NCBI RefSeq assembly: GCF_009741925.1
Contig: NZ_WPCC01000036.1
Coordinates: 1 to 33,728 of the forward strand
Source: Natronomonas sp. CBA1123
Lineage (GTDB): Archaea > Halobacteriota > Halobacteria > Halobacteriales > Haloarculaceae
Direction of reading: 5' to 3'
DNA length: 33,728 nucleotides
Part shown: piece after piece, positions 8,516-17,857 of the stretch
How positions within the stretch are numbered: position 1 is the first letter of the stretch
Layout of the letters: each line of letters starts with the position of its first letter
The notes under the pieces: generated by a model
Told to the model about the DNA's origin: nothing
Database searches by the model: none
The model's input: the letters and a program-made list of their open reading frames with translations, nothing else
Made by a program: the position numbers and the translations under genes

Positions 8516-9187
8516 CTAGGCTGGGTCCGTCGACCGGAGCAGCGCCGACAGCATCTTCGATTCTGCCTTTCGGAGGTGTTCGTCGACCGTCGACGGCGCA
8601 CACTCCAGTTCGTCGGCCAACTCGCCCTGATTGACCTGTCGGGGGATGTCGTAATAGCCCATTTCGACGGCGGTTTCGAACACTTCCCGCTGGCGGTCGG
8701 TCAGCATCGACAGCATGTCCCGTGTCCCGGGAGAGTACTGGCCGACCTGTTGAATGGAGACGCTGATGTGGTCGGGGACGGCCTTCAGCGCCTCTCGGAG
8801 CATGTCGTGAGTGCCGACGATGGTGACGAGGACGCCGCCGCGGTCGGTGAACTCGATGGGCGTGTCGATGATGAGCGCGAACTCGTAACACAGCGCCATC
8901 AGTGTGCCAGCGGGTTCGCCGGGGTGGACGTGGACGTAGAGGTGGAAGGTGTTCTCGGCTTCGACGTCGAGTACGTCGTAGCTGATGACGGAGTCGTGGG
9001 CTTCGACCGCATCGACGACAGCGTCGCGGTCGCCGTTGAGGCGGTACAGCAACACGCCGGTTCCGTCGCCGAAGGAGTCGATGTGGAGCAGCGCTTCGCG
9101 TCCGACCCCGTCGATACGGGACAGCTCCGCGTCGACCGGGTGAATCCCGTTATGTTCCGACGTGAGGACGAGGTCGAAGTATCGCAT
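8516..9187 (-). CDS. Bat-like transcriptional regulator with C-terminal HTH_10
   Basis: A 223-residue regulator. The C-terminal part (about 163-214) is the bacterio-opsin-activator type helix-turn-helix: LTDRQREVFETAVEMGYYDIPR, with QGELADELECAPSTVDEHLRKAE as the recognition region. The N-terminal 150 residues form a mixed alpha/beta domain, probably a sensor, with no cysteine cluster or motif I can name. It is divergent from the cupin gene across about 118 bases, so it may control that gene or itself. Target and signal unknown. Confidence 0.88.
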   Translation of the reverse strand: MRYFDLVLTSEHNGIHPVDAELSRIDGVGREALLHIDSFGDGTGVLLYRLNGDRDAVVDAVEAHDSVISYDVLDVEAENTFHLYVHVHPGEPAGTLMALCYEFALIIDTPIEFTDRGGVLVTIVGTHDMLREALKAVPDHISVSIQQVGQYSPGTRDMLSMLTDRQREVFETAVEMGYYDIPRQVNQGELADELECAPSTVDEHLRKAESKMLSALLRSTDPA

Positions 9188-9305
9188 GGGCTGTTCGTGT
9201 CTCGTGTATCACACCCATTGGGGTAATCGTTTGGGTCGCCACGGGTATTTTCGCACCGTCTACAACCGGGAAACTGTTTATGCCGACGCCACGACTGAAA
9301 CACGC

Positions 9306-9809
9306 ATGCGCAAGGTTGCTATCGACGACGTCGACATCGAGTTGAGTCCGTTGGGCGTCCACAGCGTCAGACGGCCGGTATCGGATGCACTGGGCACCGA
9401 CCACTTCGCGATGAACTACTTCGAACTCGAACCCGGCGAATCCTTCTCCGGGGGGCTCCACACCCACCACGACCAGGAGGAGGTGTTCTACGTCCAGTCC
9501 GGGGAGGCGACGTTCGAGGTCGCGGACGAACCCAGCACCGACGCCACCGAATCGGTCTCGGTCGGTGCCGGCGAAGTGATTCGGTTCCCGCCCGGGCAGT
9601 TCCAAGAGGGCTCCAACGACGCCGACAACGACGACCCGGTGGTCGGATTCGCCTTCGGCGCGCCCTCCTCGAAACACGACTGGGACTCCATCGAATCGGT
9701 GATGCCTTGCAGCGAGTGCGGCGAGGAGACTGGCCACGGTCTCTCGCTCACCGAGGAGAACACCTTCGAGTTCACGTGTACGGAGTGTGGGAACGAACTG
9801 TCGTTTTGA
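9306..9809 (+). CDS. cupin-domain protein with C-terminal zinc ribbon
   Basis: A 167-residue protein. The cupin barrel spans about residues 30-120 with metal-site pattern GGLHTHHDQEEVFYV (His52, His54, Glu58/59) and a second motif at VIRFPPGQFQEG. After the barrel, Cys135/Cys138 and Cys158/Cys161 form a rubredoxin-type zinc ribbon. The fusion suggests a small-molecule or metal-binding regulator or isomerase, with substrate unknown. A GTTTAT box at about 9275-9281 lies some 27 nt before the ATG, fitting a leaderless transcript. Confidence 0.85.
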   Translation: MRKVAIDDVDIELSPLGVHSVRRPVSDALGTDHFAMNYFELEPGESFSGGLHTHHDQEEVFYVQSGEATFEVADEPSTDATESVSVGAGEVIRFPPGQFQEGSNDADNDDPVVGFAFGAPSSKHDWDSIESVMPCSECGEETGHGLSLTEENTFEFTCTECGNELSF

Positions 9810-9887
9810 ACGTGTCGGCCCCGCGAGGACGTATTTTTCACCGGTCAGGGGAAAGATACTTGTGATTGGGTACTACCCGTCTAACGT

Positions 9888-10046
9888 ATGCCACACTGCC
9901 GGAACTGCGAAGGGTTCGTAACGGAGAGTTACGTCCGCGTGTTCGCACCACAAGAGATGTCGTCGGTACGTGTCTGTCCGAACTGCGAGGACAAGTTGCG
10001 GGATGGGGCAGAGGTGCGGGAGGCCCGTTCGACACGGCAGAACTGA
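9888..10046 (+). CDS. zinc-finger miniprotein (DUF7563-like)
   Basis: A 52-residue protein starting MPHCRNC, with a second pair VCPNC (Cys4, Cys7 and a C-terminal CxxC), so it should bind one zinc ion. Such single-domain zinc-finger proteins are common in haloarchaea and this resembles the family annotated DUF7563 by its FVTESYVRVF core. Function is not established. It stands alone between the cupin gene and a convergent winged-helix gene. Confidence 0.75.
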   Translation: MPHCRNCEGFVTESYVRVFAPQEMSSVRVCPNCEDKLRDGAEVREARSTRQN

Positions 10047-10067
10047 TTTTTACGGACGAGAACCGTA

Positions 10068-10325
10068 TCAGTCGTCACCCGGGGCGACGGCGACGGTGCC
10101 CTCTTTGAGATACTGCTCGCCCCGTTCGGTCACCGCGTAAATCACTTCGCCACTGACCGGTTCGAGCAATCCGTGGTCGACGAGCGTGTCGACGCGCCGT
10201 TCGACGTAGCCGAGGTGCATCCCGAGCCGATTGGCGATGAGCGGCACGTAGTCCGGCGGGTTCTCCGAGAGGAATCGCAGGATTCGCTCGTCGGCCGGAT
10301 GGGTCCAATCGGGGCTCGTCGACAT
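10068..10325 (-). CDS. small winged-helix protein, phiH1-repressor-like
   Basis: An 85-residue DNA-binding protein starting MSTSPDW. PADERILRFLSENPPDYVPLIANRLGMH is helix-turn-helix and VDTLVDHGLLEPVSGEVIYAVTERGEQYL is the wing. It resembles the small winged-helix family related to the halovirus phiH1 repressor, which is widespread on haloarchaeal chromosomes and not proof of a provirus. The start at 10325 is chosen because a TACTAATAGT-like AT-rich box lies about 25 nt upstream on the minus strand. Confidence 0.8.
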   Translation of the reverse strand: MSTSPDWTHPADERILRFLSENPPDYVPLIANRLGMHLGYVERRVDTLVDHGLLEPVSGEVIYAVTERGEQYLKEGTVAVAPGDD

Positions 10326-10442
10326 GCTGTTTGCCTCCGTCAACACTATTAGTAGAAGAACCCACAAAACTGTGTCGATTGTTCACAAGGGACATGATAC
10401 ATCGAGCGAAAGTGGTAGGCCGTCCCCCTCGTAAGGAACGCC

Positions 10443-10700
10443 ATGGATACCGCCTTCGAGGACCCGCGGTCACCCGACCGGCGGCGTGACGCCGCCCGAA
10501 TCGGTGCGGGACTGCTCGCGTTGGCCGTGACGGTGGTGTGGTTTCGGGAGCCGCTCGCCGCCGTCTGGCCGCTCGTCTACCCGCCGACGGACACGATGGC
10601 CGCCACGCTGGCGTTGGTCGTCGTCTTCTCGCTTTTCCTCCCGATGATGGTGGCTGCAGGTCTCGTCGATTTGCTTTACGACCGCTTCGTGGGTGAGTGA
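10443..10700 (+). CDS. small two-helix membrane protein
   Basis: An 85-residue protein. An acidic/basic N-terminus is followed by two hydrophobic helices (about 20-45 and 52-76). I do not recognise the family. Its 3' end overlaps the 3' end of btuD, which is on the other strand, by 25 bases. Confidence 0.6.
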   Translation: MDTAFEDPRSPDRRRDAARIGAGLLALAVTVVWFREPLAAVWPLVYPPTDTMAATLALVVVFSLFLPMMVAAGLVDLLYDRFVGE

Positions 10701-11860
10701 GTCGGCGACGTCGCCTCGGCTGCTGCCGTCAACTCGGCCTCGGTGACGACGTCCGCCCGTCCGTTCGGCGTCTCGACGCCGTCGAGAGCGAGGAGTCGAG
10801 CGCTGGCCGTGGCCACCGTCGCGTTCGCGTCGGTCAGCGGGGCGGTGATGACGGTCGCGTCGGCGCGCTCGGCCAGCGAACTCGCTGCTCGAATTCGGTC
10901 GTCCGGAACCGGGCCGAACGGCGGCGCCGTGACGAGGTCGCTCGCGACGCTCCGAGCGGTCGCCGCCGCGGCGTCGCCCTCGGGGAGGACGCCTGCCGTC
11001 ACCTCGATGCCGGCGTCGACCAATCGACCGATGGTCCGAGCGGCCCGCTGGCCGCCGCCGAGAACGTGGACGTGCCGGTCGCCGGGCGGTGCGTCCGAAA
11101 GCGGCGTCACCGTCGGCGTTCCCGTGATGGGATTCGTTCCGACGGCGCTCCGGACGCCGAATGCGGTCTCCAGACGCTCGGCGTCGAGGACCTCCTCGGG
11201 CCGGCCGCTGGCGAGAATCTCCCCGTCGGAGAGCAACGCGACGCTGTCGCAGAACCGCGCCGCGAGGTCGAGGTCGTGGATGGCTGCGACGACCGTCTTT
11301 CCCTCCGCCGCGAGGTCACGAGCCAACGACAGCGTCCGAACCTGATGGTTGATGTCGAGGCTCGCGGTCGGTTCGTCGAGCAGTAGCACCGGCGTCTCCT
11401 GTGCGAGCGCGCGGGCGAAGACGACTCGCTGGCGTTCGCCGCCGCTCAGCGCGCTCACCGAGCGGTCCGCGAACTGCGCGGTGTCGGTCCGGTCGAGCGC
11501 CGACTCGACGGCGGCCCGGTCGGCCTCACTCGCCGTCGAGAACCGCGAGCGGTGTGGCGTCCGCCCCATCGCGACTACCTCGGACACCTCGAAGTCGAAC
11601 GCCAAACTGGTCTCCTGTGGCACCGTCGCGACGAGCCGACCGATTTCTCGGGCCGACAGTTCCGAGACGTCCCGTCCGTCGACGGTGACCGTCCCCCGTG
11701 ACGGCCCCAGTAAGCCGTTGCACGTCCGGAGAAGCGTCGTCTTCCCCGCCCCGTTCGGGCCGACGAGCGCGAGGAACTGCCCATCCTCGACGGACAGCGA
11801 GACGCCATCGAGGACGGTCGTCTCGCCCAACTCGATGCCGACGGAGTCGAGCCGAATCAC
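10676..11860 (-). CDS. btuD: cobalamin ABC transporter ATP-binding protein with C-terminal extension
   Basis: A 394-residue ATPase of the FecCD/BtuCD class. Walker [10 protein letters not shown] is at 34-42, Q-loop region PQETS near 81, signature LSGGERQR at 138-145, Walker [12 protein letters not shown] ending near 169, and H-loop His195. After the ATPase (about 250) there is an extra domain of about 130 residues beginning [17 protein letters not shown], which looks Rossmann-like and could sense a nucleotide or cobalamin-related ligand. It overlaps btuC by 4 bases. With the adjacent binding protein, B12 is the most likely substrate in haloarchaea. A siderophore cannot be excluded from sequence alone. 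Confidence 0.85.
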   Translation of the reverse strand: MIRLDSVGIELGETTVLDGVSLSVEDGQFLALVGPNGAGKTTLLRTCNGLLGPSRGTVTVDGRDVSELSAREIGRLVATVPQETSLAFDFEVSEVVAMGRTPHRSRFSTASEADRAAVESALDRTDTAQFADRSVSALSGGERQRVVFARALAQETPVLLLDEPTASLDINHQVRTLSLARDLAAEGKTVVAAIHDLDLAARFCDSVALLSDGEILASGRPEEVLDAERLETAFGVRSAVGTNPITGTPTVTPLSDAPPGDRHVHVLGGGQRAARTIGRLVDAGIEVTAGVLPEGDAAAATARSVASDLVTAPPFGPVPDDRIRAASSLAERADATVITAPLTDANATVATASARLLALDGVETPNGRADVVTEAELTAAAEATSPTHSPTKRS

Positions 11861-12942
11861 AGCGCGTGCACCTCCCGTTTGGTCAATAGATACAGGAAAA
11901 AGGGTGCTCCCAGCGCTGCCGTGATGATTCCGACCGGCATCTCCGCCGGTCCCATCCGGGCGACGGTGTCGGTGGCGACCAGAAAGACAGCGCCCGCGAG
12001 CGCGCTCGTCGGCAGCAGTATTCGGTGGTCGGGGCCGACGACGAGCCGCATCGCGTGTGGGACGATGAGGCCGACGAACCCGATGACGCCCGACACCGCC
12101 ACCGCGGCGGCGGTGACGATGCTCGAAGCCGCAAGCAGCACGCGCTTCGTGCGTTCGACCTCGATACCGAGGGTTCGGGCGTCGTCCTCGCCGAGCAACA
12201 GGACGTTCAAATCACGCGCGTACGCCAACAGCAGAACGAAGAAGACGGCGACGACCGGCAGCGCAACCCGGACCCGCCACCAGCTGCTGTACTGAAGGTG
12301 ACCCATCAGCCAGTGGACGGCTCCTTCGAGGCCGTCGCCGGCGTGCAACAGCATATACGAGATGACCGCCCCGAGGAACGTCTGGATGGCGACGCCGGCC
12401 AAAAGCAGCGTCGCGACTGGCGTCCGGCCGCCCTCGCTGGCGATGAGGTAGACGCCGAAGGCGGTGACCACGGCACCGACGAAGGCGAAGGCGGGCAGTC
12501 CCCACCCGGCGACGATTTGGGGGAGGATGCCCCCGACCGCCGACGTGAGCGCCGCGCCGAAGACGATGTAGGCGACCGCACCGACCGCGGCGCCGGTCGA
12601 GACGCCGATTATCGAGGGGTCTGCCATCGGATTTCGGAAGAACCCCTGCATCACGGTGCCCGCCAACGCGAGTGCGAACCCCACGATTCCTCCGAGGACG
12701 ATACGCGGGAGCCGTATCTCCCGGACGATAGTCGTGGTCGTCGCCGGCACCACGAACTCGAAGGGATGAACCCACGTCACCCCAGAGGTGTCGACGGTCG
12801 GCACCGCGACCGCATTGAGAACGACGTAGGCGACCGACAGCGGCGTGATGTCGGCGTACCCGAGCGTCGCGCTCACGAGCACGACGGTTACGAACAGCAG
12901 GGCTAACCCCGCCGACCACGCCAGCGCCCGTCGGAGGACCAT
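11857..12942 (-). CDS. btuC: cobalamin ABC transporter permease
   Basis: A 361-residue FecCD-family permease with about ten hydrophobic helices. Typical blocks are [48 protein letters not shown] and [14 protein letters not shown] (the coupling-helix region). The start is ATG at 12942, not the upstream TTG. It forms an operon with btuD (4-base overlap) and is divergent from btuF. Confidence 0.88.
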   Translation of the reverse strand: MVLRRALAWSAGLALLFVTVVLVSATLGYADITPLSVAYVVLNAVAVPTVDTSGVTWVHPFEFVVPATTTTIVREIRLPRIVLGGIVGFALALAGTVMQGFFRNPMADPSIIGVSTGAAVGAVAYIVFGAALTSAVGGILPQIVAGWGLPAFAFVGAVVTAFGVYLIASEGGRTPVATLLLAGVAIQTFLGAVISYMLLHAGDGLEGAVHWLMGHLQYSSWWRVRVALPVVAVFFVLLLAYARDLNVLLLGEDDARTLGIEVERTKRVLLAASSIVTAAAVAVSGVIGFVGLIVPHAMRLVVGPDHRILLPTSALAGAVFLVATDTVARMGPAEMPVGIITAALGAPFFLYLLTKREVHAL

Positions 12943-12965
12943 AGACACAACTGCGGTTGGATTAG

Positions 12966-12980
12966 CCAAATACTTATTGC
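12966..12980. promoter_or_regulatory. overlapping divergent promoters of btuCD and btuF
   Basis: Only 59 bases separate the btuC (12942) and btuF (13002) start codons. One AT-rich stretch (AAATACTTATT) lies 25-30 nt from both ATGs and can serve as TATA box in each direction. A single bound regulator could switch both arms of the transporter. I see no clear cobalamin riboswitch. Confidence 0.55.
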
Positions 12981-13001
12981 CCTCGTCTCTCTGTTCGCTC
13001 G

Positions 13002-14069
13002 ATGACCCGACGCTACACTGCCGTCCTCGTCACGGCGCTTCTCGTCGTCGCGCTCTCTGCGGCCGCCGCCCCCGCTGCGGGCGCGACCGCACAGAGCGAT
13101 GCCGACTGTTCGTTCCCGTTCACCGCGACCGATGCCACGGGGACGAACGTGACCGTCGAGGAACGGCCCGACAGCATCGTCGCCCTTCAGCCGAGTGCGG
13201 CCCAGACGCTGTGGGAACTCGACGCTCAGGACCGCGTCGCCGGCGCCCCGGTCGGCCCCTACACCGACTACCTCGAGGGCATCGACGGGAAGACGAACGT
13301 CCTCAACGACGACGGGTTCTCCGTCAACCAGGAGGCCGTCGTCGAACTCGACGCCGACATCGTGTTGGCACCGAACATCGTCCCCGACGAGACGGTCCAG
13401 AGCCTCCGTGAGGCCAACCAGACCGTCTACAAGTTCGGCTTCGGCAACTCCCTGCAGTTCGTCGCCGACAAGACCACACTGACCGGCCAACTCGTCGGTT
13501 CCTGTGACGCCGCCGAGACGACGAACGAGGAGTACTGGAACCGCATCGACTCGGTCCGCAACGGCACCGGCGCCTACGAATCGCCGCGCGTGCTGCACTT
13601 CACGGACAACTTCACGGCTGGGTCGGGAACGTTCATCAGCGAACTCATCACGACCGCCGGCGGCGTCAACGTCGCCGCCGAAAACGGCGTCGAAGGGTAC
13701 GGCCAAATCAACGACGAGGCCCTCGTGGAGTGGAACCCCGAGGTAATCATCGTCGCCGACGACGAGGGGCGGGTCCCGAACACGGCCGCCTACGAGTCGA
13801 CGTTCGCCGTCCAGAACGACCAGGTCGTCGCCATCAACGGCAACTACCTCAGCCAACCGGCGCCCCGAATCGCCATCGCACTGGAGTCTATCGCCGAGGC
13901 GCTCGCGGAGGCCGAACTGGAATCCGACGCGACGCCGACTGCAACAGCGGCCGATTCGGAGCCGTCGACGACCGAGACCGATTCGACTGACGGCGACGGC
14001 GCCGGCTTCGGCGCGCTCGTCGCACTCGTCGCACTCCTCGGCGCCGCGCTCCTCGCCCGTCGGCCGTAA
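13002..14069 (+). CDS. btuF: cobalamin-binding protein, archaeosortase-type C-terminal anchor
   Basis: A 355-residue periplasmic-binding-protein type solute receptor for the BtuCD transporter. Signal peptide about 1-29 (cleavage near GATAQ); no lipobox cysteine. Core type III binding fold: [56 protein letters not shown] Thr/Ser/Asp-rich linker follows from about 310, then a C-terminal helix with [15 protein letters not shown] and a basic end ARRP. This is the PGF-CTERM arrangement with Ala instead of Pro. It would be held at the membrane after processing by ArtA. Ligand inferred from context. Confidence 0.85.
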   Translation: MTRRYTAVLVTALLVVALSAAAAPAAGATAQSDADCSFPFTATDATGTNVTVEERPDSIVALQPSAAQTLWELDAQDRVAGAPVGPYTDYLEGIDGKTNVLNDDGFSVNQEAVVELDADIVLAPNIVPDETVQSLREANQTVYKFGFGNSLQFVADKTTLTGQLVGSCDAAETTNEEYWNRIDSVRNGTGAYESPRVLHFTDNFTAGSGTFISELITTAGGVNVAAENGVEGYGQINDEALVEWNPEVIIVADDEGRVPNTAAYESTFAVQNDQVVAINGNYLSQPAPRIAIALESIAEALAEAELESDATPTATAADSEPSTTETDSTDGDGAGFGALVALVALLGAALLARRP

Positions 14070-14106
14070 CCGCCCTCTTTTTACGCCGCCGTCGCCCACG
14101 TCGACT

Positions 14107-14385
14107 ATGGTCGAGAACGTCATCTGGCCCGCCTATCTCGACGCGGAAATGTCTCGCAGCGAGGGCCGGCGCGTCCCCGCGGACCTCGCCGTTCCGGAAC
14201 CCACCGTCGACGAGATAGCCAGCGCGGTCCAGCAGGTCGGTTACGACGCCGTCATCGAGCGCGAGAAGACGTATCCGCGGGAGTACGAACCCCGCGGTCG
14301 CGTCCTCGTGAAGGACGCCGACGACGCCACGAAATCCGACCTTCTCGGGGCCGTCGCGGCGTACGTCTCCGCCCTTCGGGAATGA
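14107..14385 (+). CDS. srp19: signal recognition particle 19 kDa subunit
   Basis: A 92-residue SRP19 homolog that binds the 7S RNA and helps SRP54 assemble. Typical start [23 protein letters not shown] and later [19 protein letters not shown]. It overlaps gar1 by 4 bases. The 7S RNA itself is not in this window. Confidence 0.95.
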   Translation: MVENVIWPAYLDAEMSRSEGRRVPADLAVPEPTVDEIASAVQQVGYDAVIEREKTYPREYEPRGRVLVKDADDATKSDLLGAVAAYVSALRE

Positions 14386-14609
14386 AACGCGTCGGCGAGG
14401 TCGTCAGGACCGCCCAGGGGTTGGCCGTCGTCCGCTGTCCCGACGACGACCACCCGGACATGGGGGCCGCAGTCGTCGACCAGGACCTCGAGTCGGTCGG
14501 CCGCGTCGTCGACGTGTTCGGGCCCGTCGACCGTCCCTACGTCGCGGTCTCTCCCGAGCAGGGCGTCGACCTCCCGCTGTTGCTCGGGACGAAACTGTAC
14601 GCCCGATAG
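14382..14609 (+). CDS. gar1: H/ACA ribonucleoprotein Gar1
   Basis: A 75-residue Gar1-like beta-barrel protein of the H/ACA pseudouridylation complex (with Cbf5, Nop10, L7Ae). [40 protein letters not shown] and the end LGTKLYAR fit the family. Translation is likely coupled to srp19. Confidence 0.9.
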   Translation: MKRVGEVVRTAQGLAVVRCPDDDHPDMGAAVVDQDLESVGRVVDVFGPVDRPYVAVSPEQGVDLPLLLGTKLYAR

Positions 14610-14661
14610 CCCTCCGTTCGGAGACCGCAACGCCCAAACGACCGCCACCGGACGGTAGAGT

Positions 14662-15678
14662 ATGAAGCGGGCCTACGTCGCTGTCGCCGCCACCGTCGGT
14701 ATCTTCCTCCTCGTCCAGTTGGGCGCTCTCGCCCTCGTCGAGCCGTTCATGGAGGCCGGCTACCAGACCGTCGAAGACCCCTCCGACCCGACCAACAGCC
14801 TCCTGTACATCGGCGCCATCATCGTCGCGACAGCTGTGATGCTCGTCGCCCTGAAGTTCGGCGTCGACCAACTCCTGCAGGGACTCATCGTCTTCGCGTC
14901 GGTGTTCCTGTCGTTCTACGTCTTCTCGGTCGTGATTCCCGCCGTGGTCACGTTCGGGGGGCTGAACGTGCTGGCTGTCGGCGCCGCACTCCTGTTGGGC
15001 GTCGGCCTGCTCGCGTATCCCGAGTGGTACGTCATCGACGCCGCAGGTATCGTCATGGGCGCCGGCGCGGCGGGCCTGTTCGGCATCAGTTTCGGACTCC
15101 TCCCCGCCCTCGTCCTGCTCGTCGTGTTGGCAGTGTACGACGCCATCTCGGTGTACGGCACCGAACACATGCTCACGCTGGCTTCCGGCGTGATGGACCT
15201 CCGACTGCCGGTCGTGTTGGTCATTCCGTTGACCCTATCGTACTCGTTCCTCGAAGAGGAGGGGCCGGAGACGATTTCGGACGACGAAGACGAGGCCGAG
15301 GAGACTTCCGGGGCTGAAAGTGACGACACCGAGGGAGCCACCGAGGAAGAGCCACCCGAACCGTTCGAACGCGACGCCTTCTTCATCGGGTTGGGCGATG
15401 CGGTCATCCCCTCGATTCTCGTCGCCTCGGCGGCGTTTTTCCGTCCCGGCGACGCGCCGTTGTTGGACGTGCCCGGGTTGGCGGTCACCATCCCTGCACT
15501 CGGCGCCGTCCTCGGCACCACCGTCGGACTACTCGTCCTCATGTGGATGGTGATGAAAGGGCGTGCACACGCCGGACTGCCGCTGCTCAACGGCGGCGCA
15601 ATCGCGGGCTACCTCCTCGGTGCGCTCGTCGCCGGCATCGCTCTCGTCGACGCCGTCGGCCTCACTCCCTACCTCTGA
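14662..15678 (+). CDS. presenilin-like intramembrane aspartyl protease (PSH)
   Basis: A 338-residue membrane protein with about nine hydrophobic helices. The first catalytic motif is VYDAIS (Tyr159-Asp160) and the second GLGD (Asp246), as in presenilin/SPP-family proteases. The third, usually PAL, appears here as LPLLNGG (residues 306-312). An acidic cytoplasmic loop (about 198-236) separates the two halves. It would cleave transmembrane segments, with substrates unknown. It is 52 bases after gar1 and may share the transcript. Confidence 0.85.
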   Translation: MKRAYVAVAATVGIFLLVQLGALALVEPFMEAGYQTVEDPSDPTNSLLYIGAIIVATAVMLVALKFGVDQLLQGLIVFASVFLSFYVFSVVIPAVVTFGGLNVLAVGAALLLGVGLLAYPEWYVIDAAGIVMGAGAAGLFGISFGLLPALVLLVVLAVYDAISVYGTEHMLTLASGVMDLRLPVVLVIPLTLSYSFLEEEGPETISDDEDEAEETSGAESDDTEGATEEEPPEPFERDAFFIGLGDAVIPSILVASAAFFRPGDAPLLDVPGLAVTIPALGAVLGTTVGLLVLMWMVMKGRAHAGLPLLNGGAIAGYLLGALVAGIALVDAVGLTPYL

Positions 15679-15729
15679 CAGAAACGCGTTTCTGCTGAGT
15701 CTTAAGGGCGGCCGCCGAGGAGTAGGCGT

Positions 15730-16584
15730 ATGTCGAGTCAACGGCTCTCGCCGGCCGAGGCGTTCGAGATACTCGGCGACGACGTGCGGCTGTCGATTCT
15801 GCAGGCGCTCAAAGACGACCGGAACCCGGTGTCGTTCTCCGAACTCCGTGAGCGCGCCGATGTCGACGACAGCGGCCGATTCAACTATCACCTCGACCGC
15901 CTTCGCGGCCACTTCATCCGCCGGACCGACGACGGCTACGAACTCCGGTATCACGGCAAACGGGTCGTCGAGACCGTCCTCTCGGGGACGCTCACCGACA
16001 CTGCGACGGTCGGGCCGTTCTCCGTCGAGGGGTCCTGCTACGCCTGTGGTGGGGCGCTGGAGGGCGTCTACGACGACGAGCGCGTGACGATTCGCTGTAC
16101 CGACTGCGAGGAGCGAATCCTCTCCATCGACTACCCGCCGAGTGCGCTGCAGAACCGCGACACCGAGGAACTGATGGAAGCCTACCGTCGCTGGGCGACC
16201 ACGGGAATGATGCTCGCGGCCAACGGGGTGTGTCCGAGCTGTGGCGGCAAGACGGAGCGATACCTCTTCGAACCGGACAACCACCTCCCGTTCGAGGTAC
16301 TGGTCGGTTTCGAGTGTATCGTCTGTACGAACCGCTCTGGAACGTCGTTCGCGTCGCTCGCGCTCCGAAAATCAGCCGTCGAGTCGTTCTACGCCGACCA
16401 CGGCGTCGACGTCGAGACCCGCCCCTACTGGGACATCGAACCCTGCGTCACCGGCGAGTACACGTCCGTCGAGTCCCGCGACCCACTCGACGTTGAGGTC
16501 ACGTTCCCGGCGGGCGATGAGGAACTCCGCGTCCGACTCGACGACGACTTGAACATCGTCCGGACGGTCCGCGAGCGGGTCTGA
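15730..16584 (+). CDS. winged-helix regulator with two zinc ribbons
   Basis: A 284-residue protein. An ArsR-like winged helix fills residues 1-85 (AFEILGDDVRLSILQALKDD, then DDSGRFNYHLDRLRGHFI). Then come cysteine pairs SCYACGG/CTDCEE and CPSCGG/CIVCTN, i.e. two zinc-ribbon units, and a beta-rich C-terminal domain. This layout is common in haloarchaeal regulators of unknown target. A TCTTAAG box about 27 nt upstream supports a leaderless start at 15730. Confidence 0.85.
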   Translation: MSSQRLSPAEAFEILGDDVRLSILQALKDDRNPVSFSELRERADVDDSGRFNYHLDRLRGHFIRRTDDGYELRYHGKRVVETVLSGTLTDTATVGPFSVEGSCYACGGALEGVYDDERVTIRCTDCEERILSIDYPPSALQNRDTEELMEAYRRWATTGMMLAANGVCPSCGGKTERYLFEPDNHLPFEVLVGFECIVCTNRSGTSFASLALRKSAVESFYADHGVDVETRPYWDIEPCVTGEYTSVESRDPLDVEVTFPAGDEELRVRLDDDLNIVRTVRERV

Positions 16585-17583
16585 CTACTCGCCGGTCAGC
16601 GCCTCGCTTCCGGGGGCGAACTCGATGGTCTCGCCGAGACCGCGCTCTTTCGCTCGCTCGTACAGTCCCCACGCCGCCGCGACGGTTTCGATGCCGGTGC
16701 CACCGCTGTCGAACAGCGTCACCTCCTCGTCGCTCGTCCGGCCTTCCGCCGAGCCGGCGACGACTTCGCCCAACTCGGCGTGGATGTGGTCGTCGTTGAC
16801 GAAGCCGGCGTCCCGCGCCGCGAGGAACGCGCCGGCGTCCTGGAACGCTCGTTCCCGGAGGTCCGGAACGTACGTCGACCGGGCGACCGTCTCGGCGCTG
16901 ATTTCCTGTTTTCCACGGTCGTACTGGCCCATCGCGGTGACGTGGGCACCGTCGGCGAGGTCGTCGTCGTGGAAGACGGGGTCGGAGGCTCTCGTCGCCG
17001 TGATGACCACGTCGGCTCCCGAAACGGCCGCACTCGCGGAATCGGCCGCGGTAACGTCGGCAGCGAGGCGGTCGTCGAAGTCAGCGGCGAAGGACTCCCG
17101 ACTCTCCGGCGTCGGCGAGAACACGCGAACCTCCTCGAAGTCCCGAACCGTCGCCGTGGCTTTCAGTTGCCCTCGTGCCTGTGCGCCCGACCCGACGACC
17201 GCGCAGGTGCTCGCGTCCTCCCGTGCGAGTTCGTCCACCGCGACGGCGCCGGTCGCGCCGGTCTTGAAGGGGTTCATCGACGCCCCGTCGAGCAACGCGA
17301 GCATCCGCCCGGACTCGGCATCGAACAGCGGGAGCGCGAAGTGTACGTCGGCGTCGCCGAATCCGGCGGCGTAGGTGTAACCGCCCATCCCGCCGACCTC
17401 CGGGAGGATGGAGAGGTAGCCGGTGCACATCCCCGGTGGGTCGCCGTTGACGAGTTTCGTCCGCGGTTCGGCGGTACCGGTCTGGCCGTGGCTCTCGTAG
17501 CCGGCGCGAACCCACTTGACGTACTCCGCGGGCGTCGCGAGCCCTGCGAGTTCGTCGCTTCGAAGGAACAGAACGTCCGTCAT
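16585..17583 (-). CDS. ornithine cyclodeaminase / mu-crystallin family protein
   Basis: A 332-residue NAD(P)-dependent enzyme of the OCD/alanine-dehydrogenase family. Blocks: substrate side FKTGATGAVAVDEL; Rossmann loop AVVGSGAQARGQL; DVVITATRASDPVF; ITAMGQYD-like region ending in DRGKQEIS. Full length. The reaction may be ornithine to proline, or alanine or another imino acid, and the sequence does not settle it. It converges with the regulator at 15730, with stop codons adjacent. Confidence 0.88.
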   Translation of the reverse strand: MTDVLFLRSDELAGLATPAEYVKWVRAGYESHGQTGTAEPRTKLVNGDPPGMCTGYLSILPEVGGMGGYTYAAGFGDADVHFALPLFDAESGRMLALLDGASMNPFKTGATGAVAVDELAREDASTCAVVGSGAQARGQLKATATVRDFEEVRVFSPTPESRESFAADFDDRLAADVTAADSASAAVSGADVVITATRASDPVFHDDDLADGAHVTAMGQYDRGKQEISAETVARSTYVPDLRERAFQDAGAFLAARDAGFVNDDHIHAELGEVVAGSAEGRTSDEEVTLFDSGGTGIETVAAAWGLYERAKERGLGETIEFAPGSEALTGE

Positions 17584-17620
17584 ACCGACGCTTCGGGCGG
17601 CGCCCGCTTAGGGACTGCGA

Positions 17621-17857
17621 CTAGTCGGCAGTGACGTTCGACGGCGCAGTCTCGGTCCCCGACTGCCCCTGTTCGTCCTTGTTGCTGACCGGGACGGGCG
17701 CGTTGACGAACAGCGCGTGATAGATGAGCGTGACTGCGGCCATCGAGGCCAACGGAATCGAGACGGATAACGACAACCCGGCGAAGAGGAACACGGCAGT
17801 CAGGCCGGCGAACGACGCGGGAATGAGCCCGAGAACGATGTCGTAGTAATCCGTCAT
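17621..17857 (-). CDS. small membrane protein (two helices)
   Basis: A 78-residue protein with two hydrophobic segments (about 8-28 and 32-52) and a polar acidic tail. It resembles small haloarchaeal membrane proteins of unknown function. A TTTAAGTAAC-type box about 28 nt upstream on the minus strand supports the start at 17857. Confidence 0.7.
   Translation of the reverse strand: MTDYYDIVLGLIPASFAGLTAVFLFAGLSLSVSIPLASMAAVTLIYHALFVNAPVPVSNKDEQGQSGTETAPSNVTAD

Noticed and set aside
10068-10325. Provirus indicated by a phiH1-repressor-like gene
   Set aside because: The family is common on haloarchaeal chromosomes and no virus structural or integration genes surround it.
12942-13001. Cobalamin riboswitch in the btu intergenic region
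   Set aside because: Only 59 bases and promoters placed for leaderless transcripts leave no room for the structured RNA.
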